From G963666895 sp963666895 (lineage in GTDB: Bacteria > Desulfobacterota > Desulfovibrionia > Desulfovibrionales > Desulfovibrionaceae): a stretch of DNA of 64,000 nucleotides. The DNA lies in assembly GCA_963666895.2 (NCBI GenBank), contig CAXXNS010000010.1, positions 558,001 to 622,000 of the forward strand. Direction: 5' to 3'. A program made the position numbers and the translations under genes. Below are positions 50,253-57,624 of the stretch, one piece after another; within the stretch, counting starts at the first letter, position 1, and the number at the start of each line of letters is the position of its first letter. Below the pieces are notes generated by a model. It ran no database searches and had not been told where the DNA came from. It saw nothing but the letters and a program-made list of their open reading frames with translations.

Positions 50253-50990
50253 TTATTTGCGCGTCATGTCGCTCCAGGCCCAGACCACCCGGCCGACAAT
50301 GGCCCGGGTGGGGTCGCCGCCGTAGTCGCGTTTGAGGCGGTGGGTCTGGGGCGGATACTCTCTGCTGTTGTCGGAATAGAACACGAATTCGGTGTCCGAG
50401 TCCACGCGGGAGACGGCCACGCGCTTGATCATGGCCGCGCCCTCGGGATCGGTGACCAGCATGATGCGCCCGGCCGGTTCCGGGCTGGTGTCGCTGCGGT
50501 CCACCAGCACGATGTCGCCGGGGTGCAGGGCCGGGACCATGCTCATCTCGCGCGGGCCCACGCGCACGGCGATGAGGTTGTCGCGGTGGCGCACGGCCTC
50601 ATGCTCCCGCCAGACCAGAATCCAGCCGTCCATGGCGTCCTCGGGGATGAGCCCGGGTCCGGCGGCCACGGGACCGGCGGCCAGGGGCACGGCCACGTAG
50701 TCCTCGGCCACGGCCGGGGAGACGCGGGCGTCGGTGGCCACGGGCTTGGGGTCCACGAAGCAGACCTCGCGGGTGGTCCTGTCCTGGTGGGGAAAGCACA
50801 GCTCAACCCGGAGTTTGTCCAGGATGTGGCCCAGGGAGTCCACGGTCAGGCCGCGGTCGCCCTTGAGGAAGCGATTGAGCTGGGAGGGGTCCACCTCCAG
50901 GGAATCGGCCATGCGTTTGCGGTTGGCAAAGGGCTTTCCGGGCCCGATGAGGGATGAGAGGGCGCTGCGAACGTCGTCTGAAAATCCCAT
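50253..50990 (-). CDS. S24-type phage-repressor-like regulator (HTH plus peptidase S24)
   Basis: 245 aa. N-terminal helix-turn-helix (NRKRMADSLEVDPSQLNRFL near 30-55), then a C-terminal S24/LexA/CI-like domain with the Ser-Lys dyad visible in MSMVPALHPGDIVLVD (Ser near 146) and AAMIKRVAV (Lys near 195) and the SDNSREYPPQ strand. Such repressors bind palindromic operators and may cleave themselves or use the fold only for dimerisation. ATG 50990 has GAGG upstream; an earlier in-frame ATG lies at 51020. The gene's promoter has an operator on its -35, so it is probably autoregulated. No phage genes are nearby. Confidence 0.9.
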   Translation of the reverse strand: MGFSDDVRSALSSLIGPGKPFANRKRMADSLEVDPSQLNRFLKGDRGLTVDSLGHILDKLRVELCFPHQDRTTREVCFVDPKPVATDARVSPAVAEDYVAVPLAAGPVAAGPGLIPEDAMDGWILVWREHEAVRHRDNLIAVRVGPREMSMVPALHPGDIVLVDRSDTSPEPAGRIMLVTDPEGAAMIKRVAVSRVDSDTEFVFYSDNSREYPPQTHRLKRDYGGDPTRAIVGRVVWAWSDMTRK

Positions 50991-51044
50991 GGCTGGCCTC
51001 GCTGTTGCGGGGTGTTCCAAGCGTGAATCCGGTTGGATGGGGAT

Positions 51045-51073
51045 ACTATACCAACCTTTAGAAGAATGTCTAA
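51045..51073 (-). promoter_or_regulatory. Promoter of the S24 repressor, operator on the -35
   Basis: Minus strand: TTAGAC (51068-51073), 17-base spacer, TATAGT (51045-51050). The -35 is one arm of operator A, consistent with repression of its own gene. Confidence 0.7.
51058..51073. promoter_or_regulatory. Operator A: TTAGAA-GAAT-GTCTAA
   Basis: One mismatch from the perfect TTAGAC-N4-GTCTAA palindrome at 43097. Overlaps the repressor's own -35. Confidence 0.65.
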
Positions 51074-51093
51074 TGATATATCACTAAAAGTTG

Positions 51094-51123
51094 TTGACAG
51101 ATATTTAGACGATTAACTAATAT
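51094..51123 (+). promoter_or_regulatory. Promoter of DUF5675 operon with operator B in the spacer
   Basis: TTGACA (51094-51099), 18-base spacer, TAATAT (51118-51123). Shares ATATTTAGAC and TAATATT with the promoter at 43087. Confidence 0.75.
51105..51120. promoter_or_regulatory. Operator B: TTAGAC-GATT-AACTAA
   Basis: Left arm perfect; right arm differs from GTCTAA at two positions. Sits between -35 and -10 of the plus-strand promoter. Confidence 0.6.
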
Positions 51124-51163
51124 TGATTTTGGGCCGCCGTGTACGAACCGGTTGGGAGGAATA

Positions 51164-51583
51164 ATGTCCAGCCATATGGAATTGTTGAGGATAGAATCAT
51201 CGCCCCAGGGCGTGCTCGGGGTCTTGAGCCTGGCCGGGCAGGCCGTGTGCCTGACCCTGGAGCCGCCGGACCTGGACAACCAACCCCGGATCTCTTGTGT
51301 GCCCGAAGGGGAGTACGCGGCCCGCAGGCTCGTGTCGCCCCGGTTCGGGGAGACCTTCGGCCTGGTGGCCGTGCCCGGCCGGGAGCACATCCTGATCCAT
51401 TCCGGCAACACCGTGCATGACACCCAGGGCTGCATCCTGGTGGGCCAGAGCTTCGGCGAGCTGCCCCGGGGGCGCGGGGTGCTGCGGTCCCGGGCCGCGT
51501 TCACCGACCTCATGGACCGGCTGTCCGGACAGGACGCCTGCGTCCTGAACATCCGCTCGGCTTGGCGCGCCCAGGCGGCTTGA
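51164..51583 (+). CDS. DUF5675 family protein
   Basis: 139 aa. The opening strands (SPQGVLGVLSLAGQAVCLTL) and the HILIHSGNTVHDTQGCILVG block near 85 are diagnostic of DUF5675, which occurs in bacteria and phages; function unknown, although the fold resembles a YkuD-type transpeptidase-like pattern (HxGN...GCI). SD GGGAGGA fixes the ATG at 51164. It is the first gene of an operator-controlled unit. Confidence 0.85.
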   Translation: MSSHMELLRIESSPQGVLGVLSLAGQAVCLTLEPPDLDNQPRISCVPEGEYAARRLVSPRFGETFGLVAVPGREHILIHSGNTVHDTQGCILVGQSFGELPRGRGVLRSRAAFTDLMDRLSGQDACVLNIRSAWRAQAA

Positions 51584-51594
51584 GGAGCGGTCCC

Positions 51595-51846
51595 ATGCAT
51601 ACGCCCATCTGCATTCGCGGCGCCAAGGACATCTGCGCCGCCATTGGCGAAAATCCCAAGGAGATGCTGCGTCTGGTGGAGGAACACGATCTGCCCGCCT
51701 GGCGGCGGGACGGCAAGGGCGCCTGGCGGGCCCTGCCCGACGACCTCAGGAACTGGCTGGCCATGCAGCGGGACCGCAACCTGGGCCGACACGGACGGCT
51801 CACCCTGCGCGGGGTGTGCGGCCCGGAAGAGGACGGAGAGGAATAG
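51595..51846 (+). CDS. Small HTH-like protein (excisionase-like)
   Basis: 83 aa. Pattern GAKDICAAIGENPKEMLRLV followed by HDLPAWRRDGKGAWRALP resembles winged or MerR-like HTH proteins and phage excisionases or AlpA-like regulators. It starts 11 bases after the DUF5675 stop with GAGGAGCGG upstream. No other phage genes are adjacent. Confidence 0.7.
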   Translation: MHTPICIRGAKDICAAIGENPKEMLRLVEEHDLPAWRRDGKGAWRALPDDLRNWLAMQRDRNLGRHGRLTLRGVCGPEEDGEE

Positions 51847-51848
51847 TC

Positions 51849-52190
51849 TCAGGAACGTTGCAAGGAAACGATGATCCCGGCCGCGTTGCGGGTCAGGCCT
51901 TCGCGCTTGGTGGAGAAGCCCGGCTTGGAGAATTCCAGGGTCACGGACTTGCCCGCCGGCACCTGGACCTGGAACCGGCCCTGGTTGTTGCTGGTGGCGG
52001 TGGCGCCGGTCTCGATGACCCGGATGTTCACCCCGGCCAGGGGCCCGGAGCCGTCCGAGGCCACCACCACCCCGGACAGGGCGGCATTCTGGGCCAGCAC
52101 GGGTTCGGCCAGGGTCAGGTGGGCGGCCAGAAGCAGGGCCAGGGCCGCGAGCAGGACCGGGATGTACCGGGGGCGGAGCGTATCCGACAT
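51849..52190 (-). CDS. Carboxypeptidase-regulatory-like domain, exported
   Basis: 113 aa. Hydrophobic signal (YIPVLLAALALLLAAHLTLAEPV), then a single CarboxypepD_reg-like beta domain (ALSGVVVASDGSGPLAGVNIR; NNQGRFQVQVPAGKSVTLEF). Such domains appear in surface and receptor proteins. A TTG start at 52220 adds ten residues. Its upstream region holds an imperfect S24-type motif. Confidence 0.75.
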   Translation of the reverse strand: MSDTLRPRYIPVLLAALALLLAAHLTLAEPVLAQNAALSGVVVASDGSGPLAGVNIRVIETGATATSNNQGRFQVQVPAGKSVTLEFSKPGFSTKREGLTRNAAGIIVSLQRS

Positions 52191-52271
52191 GGCCGTTGCA
52201 TACCTGAAAACCGCGTTCAAGCCAATGCCCGGAAAGCGTTGGTCCGGGCCGCTGTTCGGCGCTGTTTACTG

Positions 52272-52297
52272 TTAGACAAAGTCTAGAAGATATCTAA
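52272..52297. promoter_or_regulatory. Weak S24-like site TTAGAC-AAA-GTCTAG and ATCTAA
   Basis: Two overlapping imperfect palindromes with three-base centres (TTAGAC-AAA-GTCTAG at 52272-52286 and CTAGAA-GAT-ATCTAA at 52283-52297). The spacing differs from the N4 sites. Lies 80 bases upstream of the exported protein at 52190 and 136 upstream of the lipoprotein at 52433; no clear promoter boxes. A weak candidate. Confidence 0.35.
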
Positions 52298-52432
52298 CAT
52301 GATTCCACAAGGCGGTCCGGGTTGTGCTTTGCCCCGGCCGGGGGTATACGGGGGCCACCTCCTGTGCGCGCCCTCCGGCGACGTCTCGCCGGGGTCTTGT
52401 CCCGGAACCCCGTTTCCAAGGAGCACCCCGAC

Positions 52433-53023
52433 ATGAAAAAGAAACTGTCGACGCTGTTGACCCTGCTGACCCTGGTCTTTTCCCTGGCGTTTTCCGGATG
52501 CGTGACCGGCGGAAACACGGTGGCGCTGTCCTATCCGTCCGAATTGGGTGCCTACCCCTGGTGCCGGTGGTCCGTGACCGTGGTCGGCTTCACCGACCAG
52601 CGCGCGGACAAGCAGACCCTGGGGGCCAAGGACCTGGACGAGGGCGAGTACTACGTGGCCGGGTCCGACGTTTCGGACTGGGTGACCCGGGCCTTTGTGG
52701 ACGAGTTCAAGAACCGCGGCTGCGGCTGCGAATACCGGGCCGGCGCGGCCGATGCGGACACGCAGTTCGTCATTTCCGGCGAGGTGTTGGCCGTGAGCCT
52801 GGACAAGATCGGGTTCACGGACTTCAACTCCAAGGTGCGCATGTTCGTGGAGCTGACCCGGAACGGCGAGCGCGTCTATGCCGAGACCTACAACGGCGAG
52901 CTGGACCGCAGCTTCGCCCTGGGCTCGGACGCGCCCGGGGACGTGCTGGCCGAGGCCCTGCAATTTGTGGTCACGGACGCGGTGGAAAAGCTTATCAATC
53001 ACATGAAGGACGCTGACCGGTAG
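52433..53023 (+). CDS. Lipoprotein of unknown function (YajG-like look)
   Basis: 196 aa. Lipobox SLAFSGC near residue 23. Mature part begins SYPSELGAYPWCRWSVTVVGFTDQRAD and has a VSDWVTRAFVDEF helix, similar to YajG-like outer-membrane lipoproteins, but the match is loose. SD CAAGGAG before ATG 52433. The upstream region contains the weak operator-like site. Confidence 0.72.
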   Translation: MKKKLSTLLTLLTLVFSLAFSGCVTGGNTVALSYPSELGAYPWCRWSVTVVGFTDQRADKQTLGAKDLDEGEYYVAGSDVSDWVTRAFVDEFKNRGCGCEYRAGAADADTQFVISGEVLAVSLDKIGFTDFNSKVRMFVELTRNGERVYAETYNGELDRSFALGSDAPGDVLAEALQFVVTDAVEKLINHMKDADR

Positions 53024-53056
53024 GCCACCGGTTCGCCAAAAGACACGCCATTCCAG

Positions 53057-53094
53057 CGGTCGGTTCGGGGAGACCCGGGCCGGCCGTCTTTATT
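53057..53094 (+). terminator. Candidate terminator after lipoprotein gene
   Basis: CGGTCGG (53057-53063) pairs with CCGGCCG (53080-53086) with one wobble, followed by TCTTTATT. Confidence 0.45.
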
Positions 53095-53097
53095 GGG

Positions 53098-53457
53098 TCA
53101 GGGCTCGGCCGGGTATTCCGGGGCCATGCCCTCGTTGCGCTTGTAGTAGCCCGCGCTGCCGTCGTCGTTGCGCTTGATCAGGATGTTGGCGCCCAGCCGG
53201 TTCATGTAGTCGCGCACGCATTGGCGCTGGCAGTCGTTGTACGCGTCCTCCTGCTCCAGCCGCTTGCGGTACTGCTCGTCGGTCTCGGTACCCGAGAAGC
53301 GGGGAAATTCCGGACACTGGTCCAGGCAGCGCTGCTCCTCGGCCTTCCAGTCGGCGGCGGTCTTGCCCTGGGCCGGGCAGGGCGCGGCCCGGACCAAAAA
53401 TATTAGGGCAATAAAAAGCAGCAGGACAGCCAGGAGCATGGTCGTTGTTCTGGTCAT
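53098..53457 (-). CDS. Small exported Cys-rich protein
   Basis: 119 aa. Signal-anchor (LLAVLLLFIALIFLVRAAP), then acidic helical sequence with C..Q..P (CLDQCPEFPRF) and DCQRQCVRDYM. Family unknown. Four mature cysteines suggest disulfides. Convergent with the preceding lipoprotein. Confidence 0.75.
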   Translation of the reverse strand: MTRTTTMLLAVLLLFIALIFLVRAAPCPAQGKTAADWKAEEQRCLDQCPEFPRFSGTETDEQYRKRLEQEDAYNDCQRQCVRDYMNRLGANILIKRNDDGSAGYYKRNEGMAPEYPAEP

Positions 53458-53478
53458 GGCGTCGTCCCTCGCATGGCC

Positions 53479-55650
53479 TCACATGGCCTTCAGGCGCTCG
53501 GCCGCCCGGCCGTCGCCCTTGGACGCGGCCCGCTCGTACCAGCGTTTGGCCGCCTCCAGATTCTGGGCCACGCCCAGGCCTTGCTCGAACATCATCCCCA
53601 TGTGGTAGTACCCGGCCGCGTCGCCCTGGGCCGCGGCCTGACGGAACAGGGCCATGGCCGCGTCCTGGTCCTGGCGCACGCCCTGGCCCCGGGAATAGAG
53701 CTCGCCCAGGGAGACCTGCGCCGGTGCGTATCCGGCCTGGGCGGCCCGGGTCAGCAGGGAGGCGGCCTGGTCGGGCTGGCCGGACCGGATCAGGTCCTGG
53801 GCCTGGCGGTACTGGTCGGCGGCGCTTCCACTGGCAGGCTCGGGCTTGGGCTGGGCCTTGGGCTTCGGTTCCGGCTTGGGTTGGGGTTCGGCCTTGGGTT
53901 CCGGCTTGGGCTCGGGCTTGGGTTCGGGAGCGGCGGCCGTCTCCGGAGCGGGTTCCGGTTCAGTGGTTTCCTGGCCGTTTTGCTGTGTGGCCGGGGCCAC
54001 GCCCAGGGCGGCCGCGTCCTGCTGGATGAGCTCGTCCACTCCGGGCCAGTCGCCGTCCTTTTTGGCGGACGGAAACACGTCTTTCTGGTCCTGGCCCTGG
54101 TCCGGGGTTGAATCTTGGGCCGCGGCGGGCGCTTCGGCCACCTGCGCGGGCCTGGGCCGGACACGCTCCAGGGCCTCGGCCGCAGCCAGGGCCACGTCCG
54201 GGTCCGGGTCCTGCGCGGCCTGTTCCAGGGCCTCCAGGGCCGGTTCAGCGGCATGGTTCATGAAACCCAGGGCCCGGGCCGCTTCCAGGCGAAGCTTGTT
54301 CAGGTCGGCCGTGAGCAGGCGGGCCAGGTCCGGCGCGGTTTCCCCGGCCTCGGATCCCAGCGCGCCCAGGGCCTTGATGGCGGCCACCGCCGCCTCCAGG
54401 GCCGGGTCGTTGATCTGGCGCACCAGGGTCTGCAGCACGCGCGGCTGGGGCGAATCCAGCGCGCCCAGGGCCGTGGCCGCCTCGGCCCGCACCCGGGGCT
54501 CGGGATCTTCCGTGGCCTTGATCAGGGCGGGCACCTGTCCCAGCCCGTCCCGCCCCAGTCCGCCCAGGGCCTTGGCCGCGGCCACGCGGACATCGGCGGA
54601 CGGGTCTTCCAGGGCGCGGGCCAGGGCCACCTCGGCCAGGGCCGCGTCCGGTCCGGTCTCGGCCAGGATGCGGGCCGCCTCCAGCCGCACCAGTTCGGAT
54701 TTGTGGTCCAGGGCCCAGGCCAGGGCGGGCACGGCCGCCTTGCCCAAATTCTTCAGCTGCGTGGCCGCGCTCTGGCGCATGTCCGCGTCCAGGTTGCCCA
54801 GGGCCTGGATCAGGCCCACGGCCTCGTCCGCGTCCGCGCCGTACGATCCGGCCTTGTACGAGCCCGGCTCGGACTCGCCGGGTTCGTCGTCCTTGCCGCC
54901 CAGCTGGTTCAATGCGTTGTGCGCGGCCAGCTGCACTTCCGGGTCGCTGTCGCCCAGCACGTTCTTGAGCGCGGTGCGGACCACGGCCTTGTCCTTGGGC
55001 TCCACGCGGCCCAAGGCCGTGGCCGCCTGGGCGCGAACCCGGGCGTTGTCGTCGTCCAGGGCGCGCAATAAATCCGGGGCGGCCAGGGAGGCTCCCTTGC
55101 CGATGTTGCCCAGGGCCAGGGCCGCGTTGCCCCGCACCCACGGGCTGGGGTCCTTGAGCAGACGGGCCAGGTCGCCCACGGCCATGCTCGCCTGGGAACC
55201 GATCTCGGCCAGGGCGGCGGCCGCGTTGCCGCGTACGTTCTCCACCGGGTCGGACAGGGCCCGGGACAGGGCGGGCACCCCGTCCACGGCCCGGCCGCCC
55301 ATGAGTCCCAGGGCGAAGGCGGCCTGGGTGCGCACCGTGCTCTTGGTGTGGTCCAGGGCGCGGGCCAGGGCCTCCACGGCCGGTTCGCCCATTTGGCCCA
55401 GAACCCGGGTGGCCCCGCCGCGCACGTTGGAGTCGGCCGAGTCCAGGGCCTGAATCAGGGCGGGAATGGCCGCCTCGCCCTTGTCCACCAAGGCCTGGTA
55501 GGCGTCGGCCCGCACGTTGTCGTCCGAGGCCGACAGCATCTCCACCAGCTGTTCCGGGTCGCGGTTCTCCAGGTCCGAGGCCGCGGCCAGGGCCTGGGTT
55601 GGGTTCAGGGCCAGGGTGATGAGCAGGAAGAGTATGGGCAGGGCGCGCAT
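53479..55650 (-). CDS. Exported HEAT-repeat plus Sel1-repeat protein
   Basis: 723 aa. Signal peptide (ILFLLITLALNPTQALA), then about 12-14 HEAT repeats (for example DPVENVRGNAAAALAEIGSQ and DPSPWVRGNAALALGNIGKG, residues about 30-500), an acidic Pro/Glu/Lys-rich linker (about 535-610) and two Sel1/TPR-like repeats at the end (AGYAPAQVSLGELYSRGQGV). The chimera of a long HEAT solenoid and Sel1 tail is uncommon. Likely periplasmic scaffold. SD not strong. Confidence 0.88.
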   Translation of the reverse strand: MRALPILFLLITLALNPTQALAAASDLENRDPEQLVEMLSASDDNVRADAYQALVDKGEAAIPALIQALDSADSNVRGGATRVLGQMGEPAVEALARALDHTKSTVRTQAAFALGLMGGRAVDGVPALSRALSDPVENVRGNAAAALAEIGSQASMAVGDLARLLKDPSPWVRGNAALALGNIGKGASLAAPDLLRALDDDNARVRAQAATALGRVEPKDKAVVRTALKNVLGDSDPEVQLAAHNALNQLGGKDDEPGESEPGSYKAGSYGADADEAVGLIQALGNLDADMRQSAATQLKNLGKAAVPALAWALDHKSELVRLEAARILAETGPDAALAEVALARALEDPSADVRVAAAKALGGLGRDGLGQVPALIKATEDPEPRVRAEAATALGALDSPQPRVLQTLVRQINDPALEAAVAAIKALGALGSEAGETAPDLARLLTADLNKLRLEAARALGFMNHAAEPALEALEQAAQDPDPDVALAAAEALERVRPRPAQVAEAPAAAQDSTPDQGQDQKDVFPSAKKDGDWPGVDELIQQDAAALGVAPATQQNGQETTEPEPAPETAAAPEPKPEPKPEPKAEPQPKPEPKPKAQPKPEPASGSAADQYRQAQDLIRSGQPDQAASLLTRAAQAGYAPAQVSLGELYSRGQGVRQDQDAAMALFRQAAAQGDAAGYYHMGMMFEQGLGVAQNLEAAKRWYERAASKGDGRAAERLKAM

Positions 55651-55659
55651 GGCACGGTC

Positions 55660-56433
55660 CTACAGGGAGAGGCGCAGGCCCCTGAGTTTCCAGTTCGGGT
55701 ATTCGAACACGAAGCCCATGTCGAAGCGCAGAACCCCGGATTCGCTTGGGATGCTGCCCTCCAGCCGAAGCACGCCCTGCTCGTCGATGCGCGGGGCGGC
55801 GTTGAAGACCGGCTTGCGGGCCGAATAGTCGTCCAGCTCCGCGCCCCGTCCGGCAAAGGGGGCGAAGGAGGCCCGGATCTCGTCGGCCGTGGACGCGGCC
55901 TGCCACAGGGCCGAGACCCCGGCGTGGAAATGGCCGAAGTCGTCCATGCGCAGGGCCAGGGCCAGGTTGTGGATGGCCTCCTCGGCCATGGCCTCCAGGC
56001 TGGCCAGGTCGGGCACGGCGTTTTCGTCCGTCTTCACGACCAGGCTGGGCAGGATGGCCTCCAGGCCGTGGATGCGCCAGCCTTCCTCCTGGCGCACGAA
56101 CTCCAGCCGCACCGGCACCACGGCCCCGGTGTCCGTGAACACGCGGCCCGTGAGTTCGCCGCTGGAGCCCAGGTAGTTGGTGGCCGACCAGACGGCGGAT
56201 TCGTAGCGGTCCAGGCCGGATTCGGCCAGGTAGTGTTTCAGCTCGGCCAGGGGGTGCTCCTGGCGGAAGGCCGTGGACAGCTCGGTCCAGGCGGCTTCGG
56301 AGTCGCCCTTGGCAACGGCCGTGAAAAAAATCTCCGCCGTGGCCGACAGGCCGGAGGTCATGGATTTGACGGTGACGACCGCCCCAATGGCTATGAGCGC
56401 CAACAATACGAAAGCAATGAATATTTTCTTCAC
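55660..56433 (-). CDS. Membrane-anchored protein with two NTF2-like domains
   Basis: 257 aa. GTG start (VKKIFIAFVLLALIAIGAVV) with GGGAGC upstream; one N-terminal helix, then two similar alpha/beta parts (EIFFTAVAKGDSEAAWTELS, HNLALALRMDDFGHFHAGVS) that look like NTF2/DUF4878-type folds, ending in strand PNWKLRGLRLSL. Role unknown. Stop is nine bases before the HEAT gene start, so they are probably one transcript. Confidence 0.8.
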   Translation of the reverse strand: MKKIFIAFVLLALIAIGAVVTVKSMTSGLSATAEIFFTAVAKGDSEAAWTELSTAFRQEHPLAELKHYLAESGLDRYESAVWSATNYLGSSGELTGRVFTDTGAVVPVRLEFVRQEEGWRIHGLEAILPSLVVKTDENAVPDLASLEAMAEEAIHNLALALRMDDFGHFHAGVSALWQAASTADEIRASFAPFAGRGAELDDYSARKPVFNAAPRIDEQGVLRLEGSIPSESGVLRFDMGFVFEYPNWKLRGLRLSL

Positions 56434-56650
56434 GGATCGCTCCCTGAACACGGGGTCGGCCCCTGCCGGGCCGGGCAGGGGAACCATAGCAGGTTTCGGG
56501 CCAAAACGCAGCCGCGTCGCGGGCCGCAAAGCCGGGCCGGGCGGACCGGGGGCCGGTTTACGGCAAGCGGTCGGTCACGCAATGATCCTGAGGAAGCAAG
56601 TCCTTCAGGGATGCAGGGGGAGCGGGAGTCCTTGCCGCGCGCGCGGCGGA

Positions 56651-57469
56651 TCACTTGGGATGGCAGTCCTTGCAGCTGGTGGGGCCGGCCTTGAGGGTCC
56701 GGTGGCAGCCGACGCAGCTCTTGTCGCCCTTGATGTGGAAGGCGGCCTCAAAGGACACGTTTTCCGTGGCGCCGGTCAGTTTCTTGGTGCTGGTGTCGGT
56801 GTGGCATCCGGCCGAGGTACAGGACACGTTGCCGCCCTTGTGGTGGCAGAACGCGCACTCATAGCCCTCGTGCACGGTGTGGGAGAAGGCCACCGGAGCC
56901 TGGGTGGCGGTGGCGGGGTCGATGGACTGGATGACCAGGTCTCCGGGGTGGGCGGGAGAGGGCTGGGCGGCCTCGGCCACTTCGGCCACCGGTTCCGGAG
57001 TCTCTTCCACGACTTCCGTGGCGACTTCCGTGGCGACTTCCTCGGCAGCTTCCTCGGTGACTTCCTCGGTGACTTCCTCGGCGGTCGCTTCGGCTTCGGC
57101 CCCGGCGGTCTCCTCGGCTTCCACCACGGTCTCTTCCACAGCCTCGGCCCCGGCTTCGACCTCGGCCTCAGCCGCGACTTCCGTCACGGCTTCGGCTTCG
57201 GCCGCGGCCGGTGCATGGCCGGCCGGAGCCTGGCCATGCACCTCGCCGTGGCTTTCGTCTTGAGGTTCGCCGTGGGTGTCGCCTTGCTCTTCGCCATGGG
57301 TTTCACCGTGCGCGTCGCCGTGCCCGTGATCGATGGCCGGGGCGGACAGGAGCCCGGACTCGAAGGGCCGGTCCTCCAGCTGCTGCCCGAGCTGCGGGGC
57401 CAGACAGATCGCGCCGGCCACGATGACCACGAACAGAGCGAACTGCAGGAACAGTCGGATGTTTTTCAT
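56651..57469 (-). CDS. Membrane-anchored tetrahaem cytochrome (c3/c7-type) with long acidic stalk
   Basis: 272 aa. N-terminal helix (LFLQFALFVVIVAGAICLA) acts as anchor, then a His/Gly-rich part (DHGHGDAHGETHGEEQGD), a long Ala/Glu/Val low-complexity stalk (about 80-170), and a C-terminal haem domain with CAFCHH, CTSAGCH (CX4CH), CVGCH and CKDCH. Four c-haem sites with one CX4CH are typical of cytochrome c3-family proteins of sulfate reducers. The His-rich part may bind metals. SD AAGGAGG. Start ATG 57469. Downstream of nothing obvious; single gene with divergent neighbour. Confidence 0.92.
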   Translation of the reverse strand: MKNIRLFLQFALFVVIVAGAICLAPQLGQQLEDRPFESGLLSAPAIDHGHGDAHGETHGEEQGDTHGEPQDESHGEVHGQAPAGHAPAAAEAEAVTEVAAEAEVEAGAEAVEETVVEAEETAGAEAEATAEEVTEEVTEEAAEEVATEVATEVVEETPEPVAEVAEAAQPSPAHPGDLVIQSIDPATATQAPVAFSHTVHEGYECAFCHHKGGNVSCTSAGCHTDTSTKKLTGATENVSFEAAFHIKGDKSCVGCHRTLKAGPTSCKDCHPK

Positions 57470-57624
57470 GGGGACCTCCTTCTCCTTTTTGCATTGAATC
57501 AGGTAGCGCAAAACCTGGAGAAAATCCATCCCTCGCGCCGGGCAAACCTTGACGAAAAACAACCCTGCTCCTAGGCTTGGATACCTCTCTTCCGCACCGC
57601 AGGAACCGGGACCGTTTGAAGACC

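Noticed and set aside
50253..51846. Prophage
   Set aside because: Only a repressor, DUF5675 protein and small HTH gene are present; no integrase, capsid, tail or lysis genes, and no attachment-site repeats are seen.
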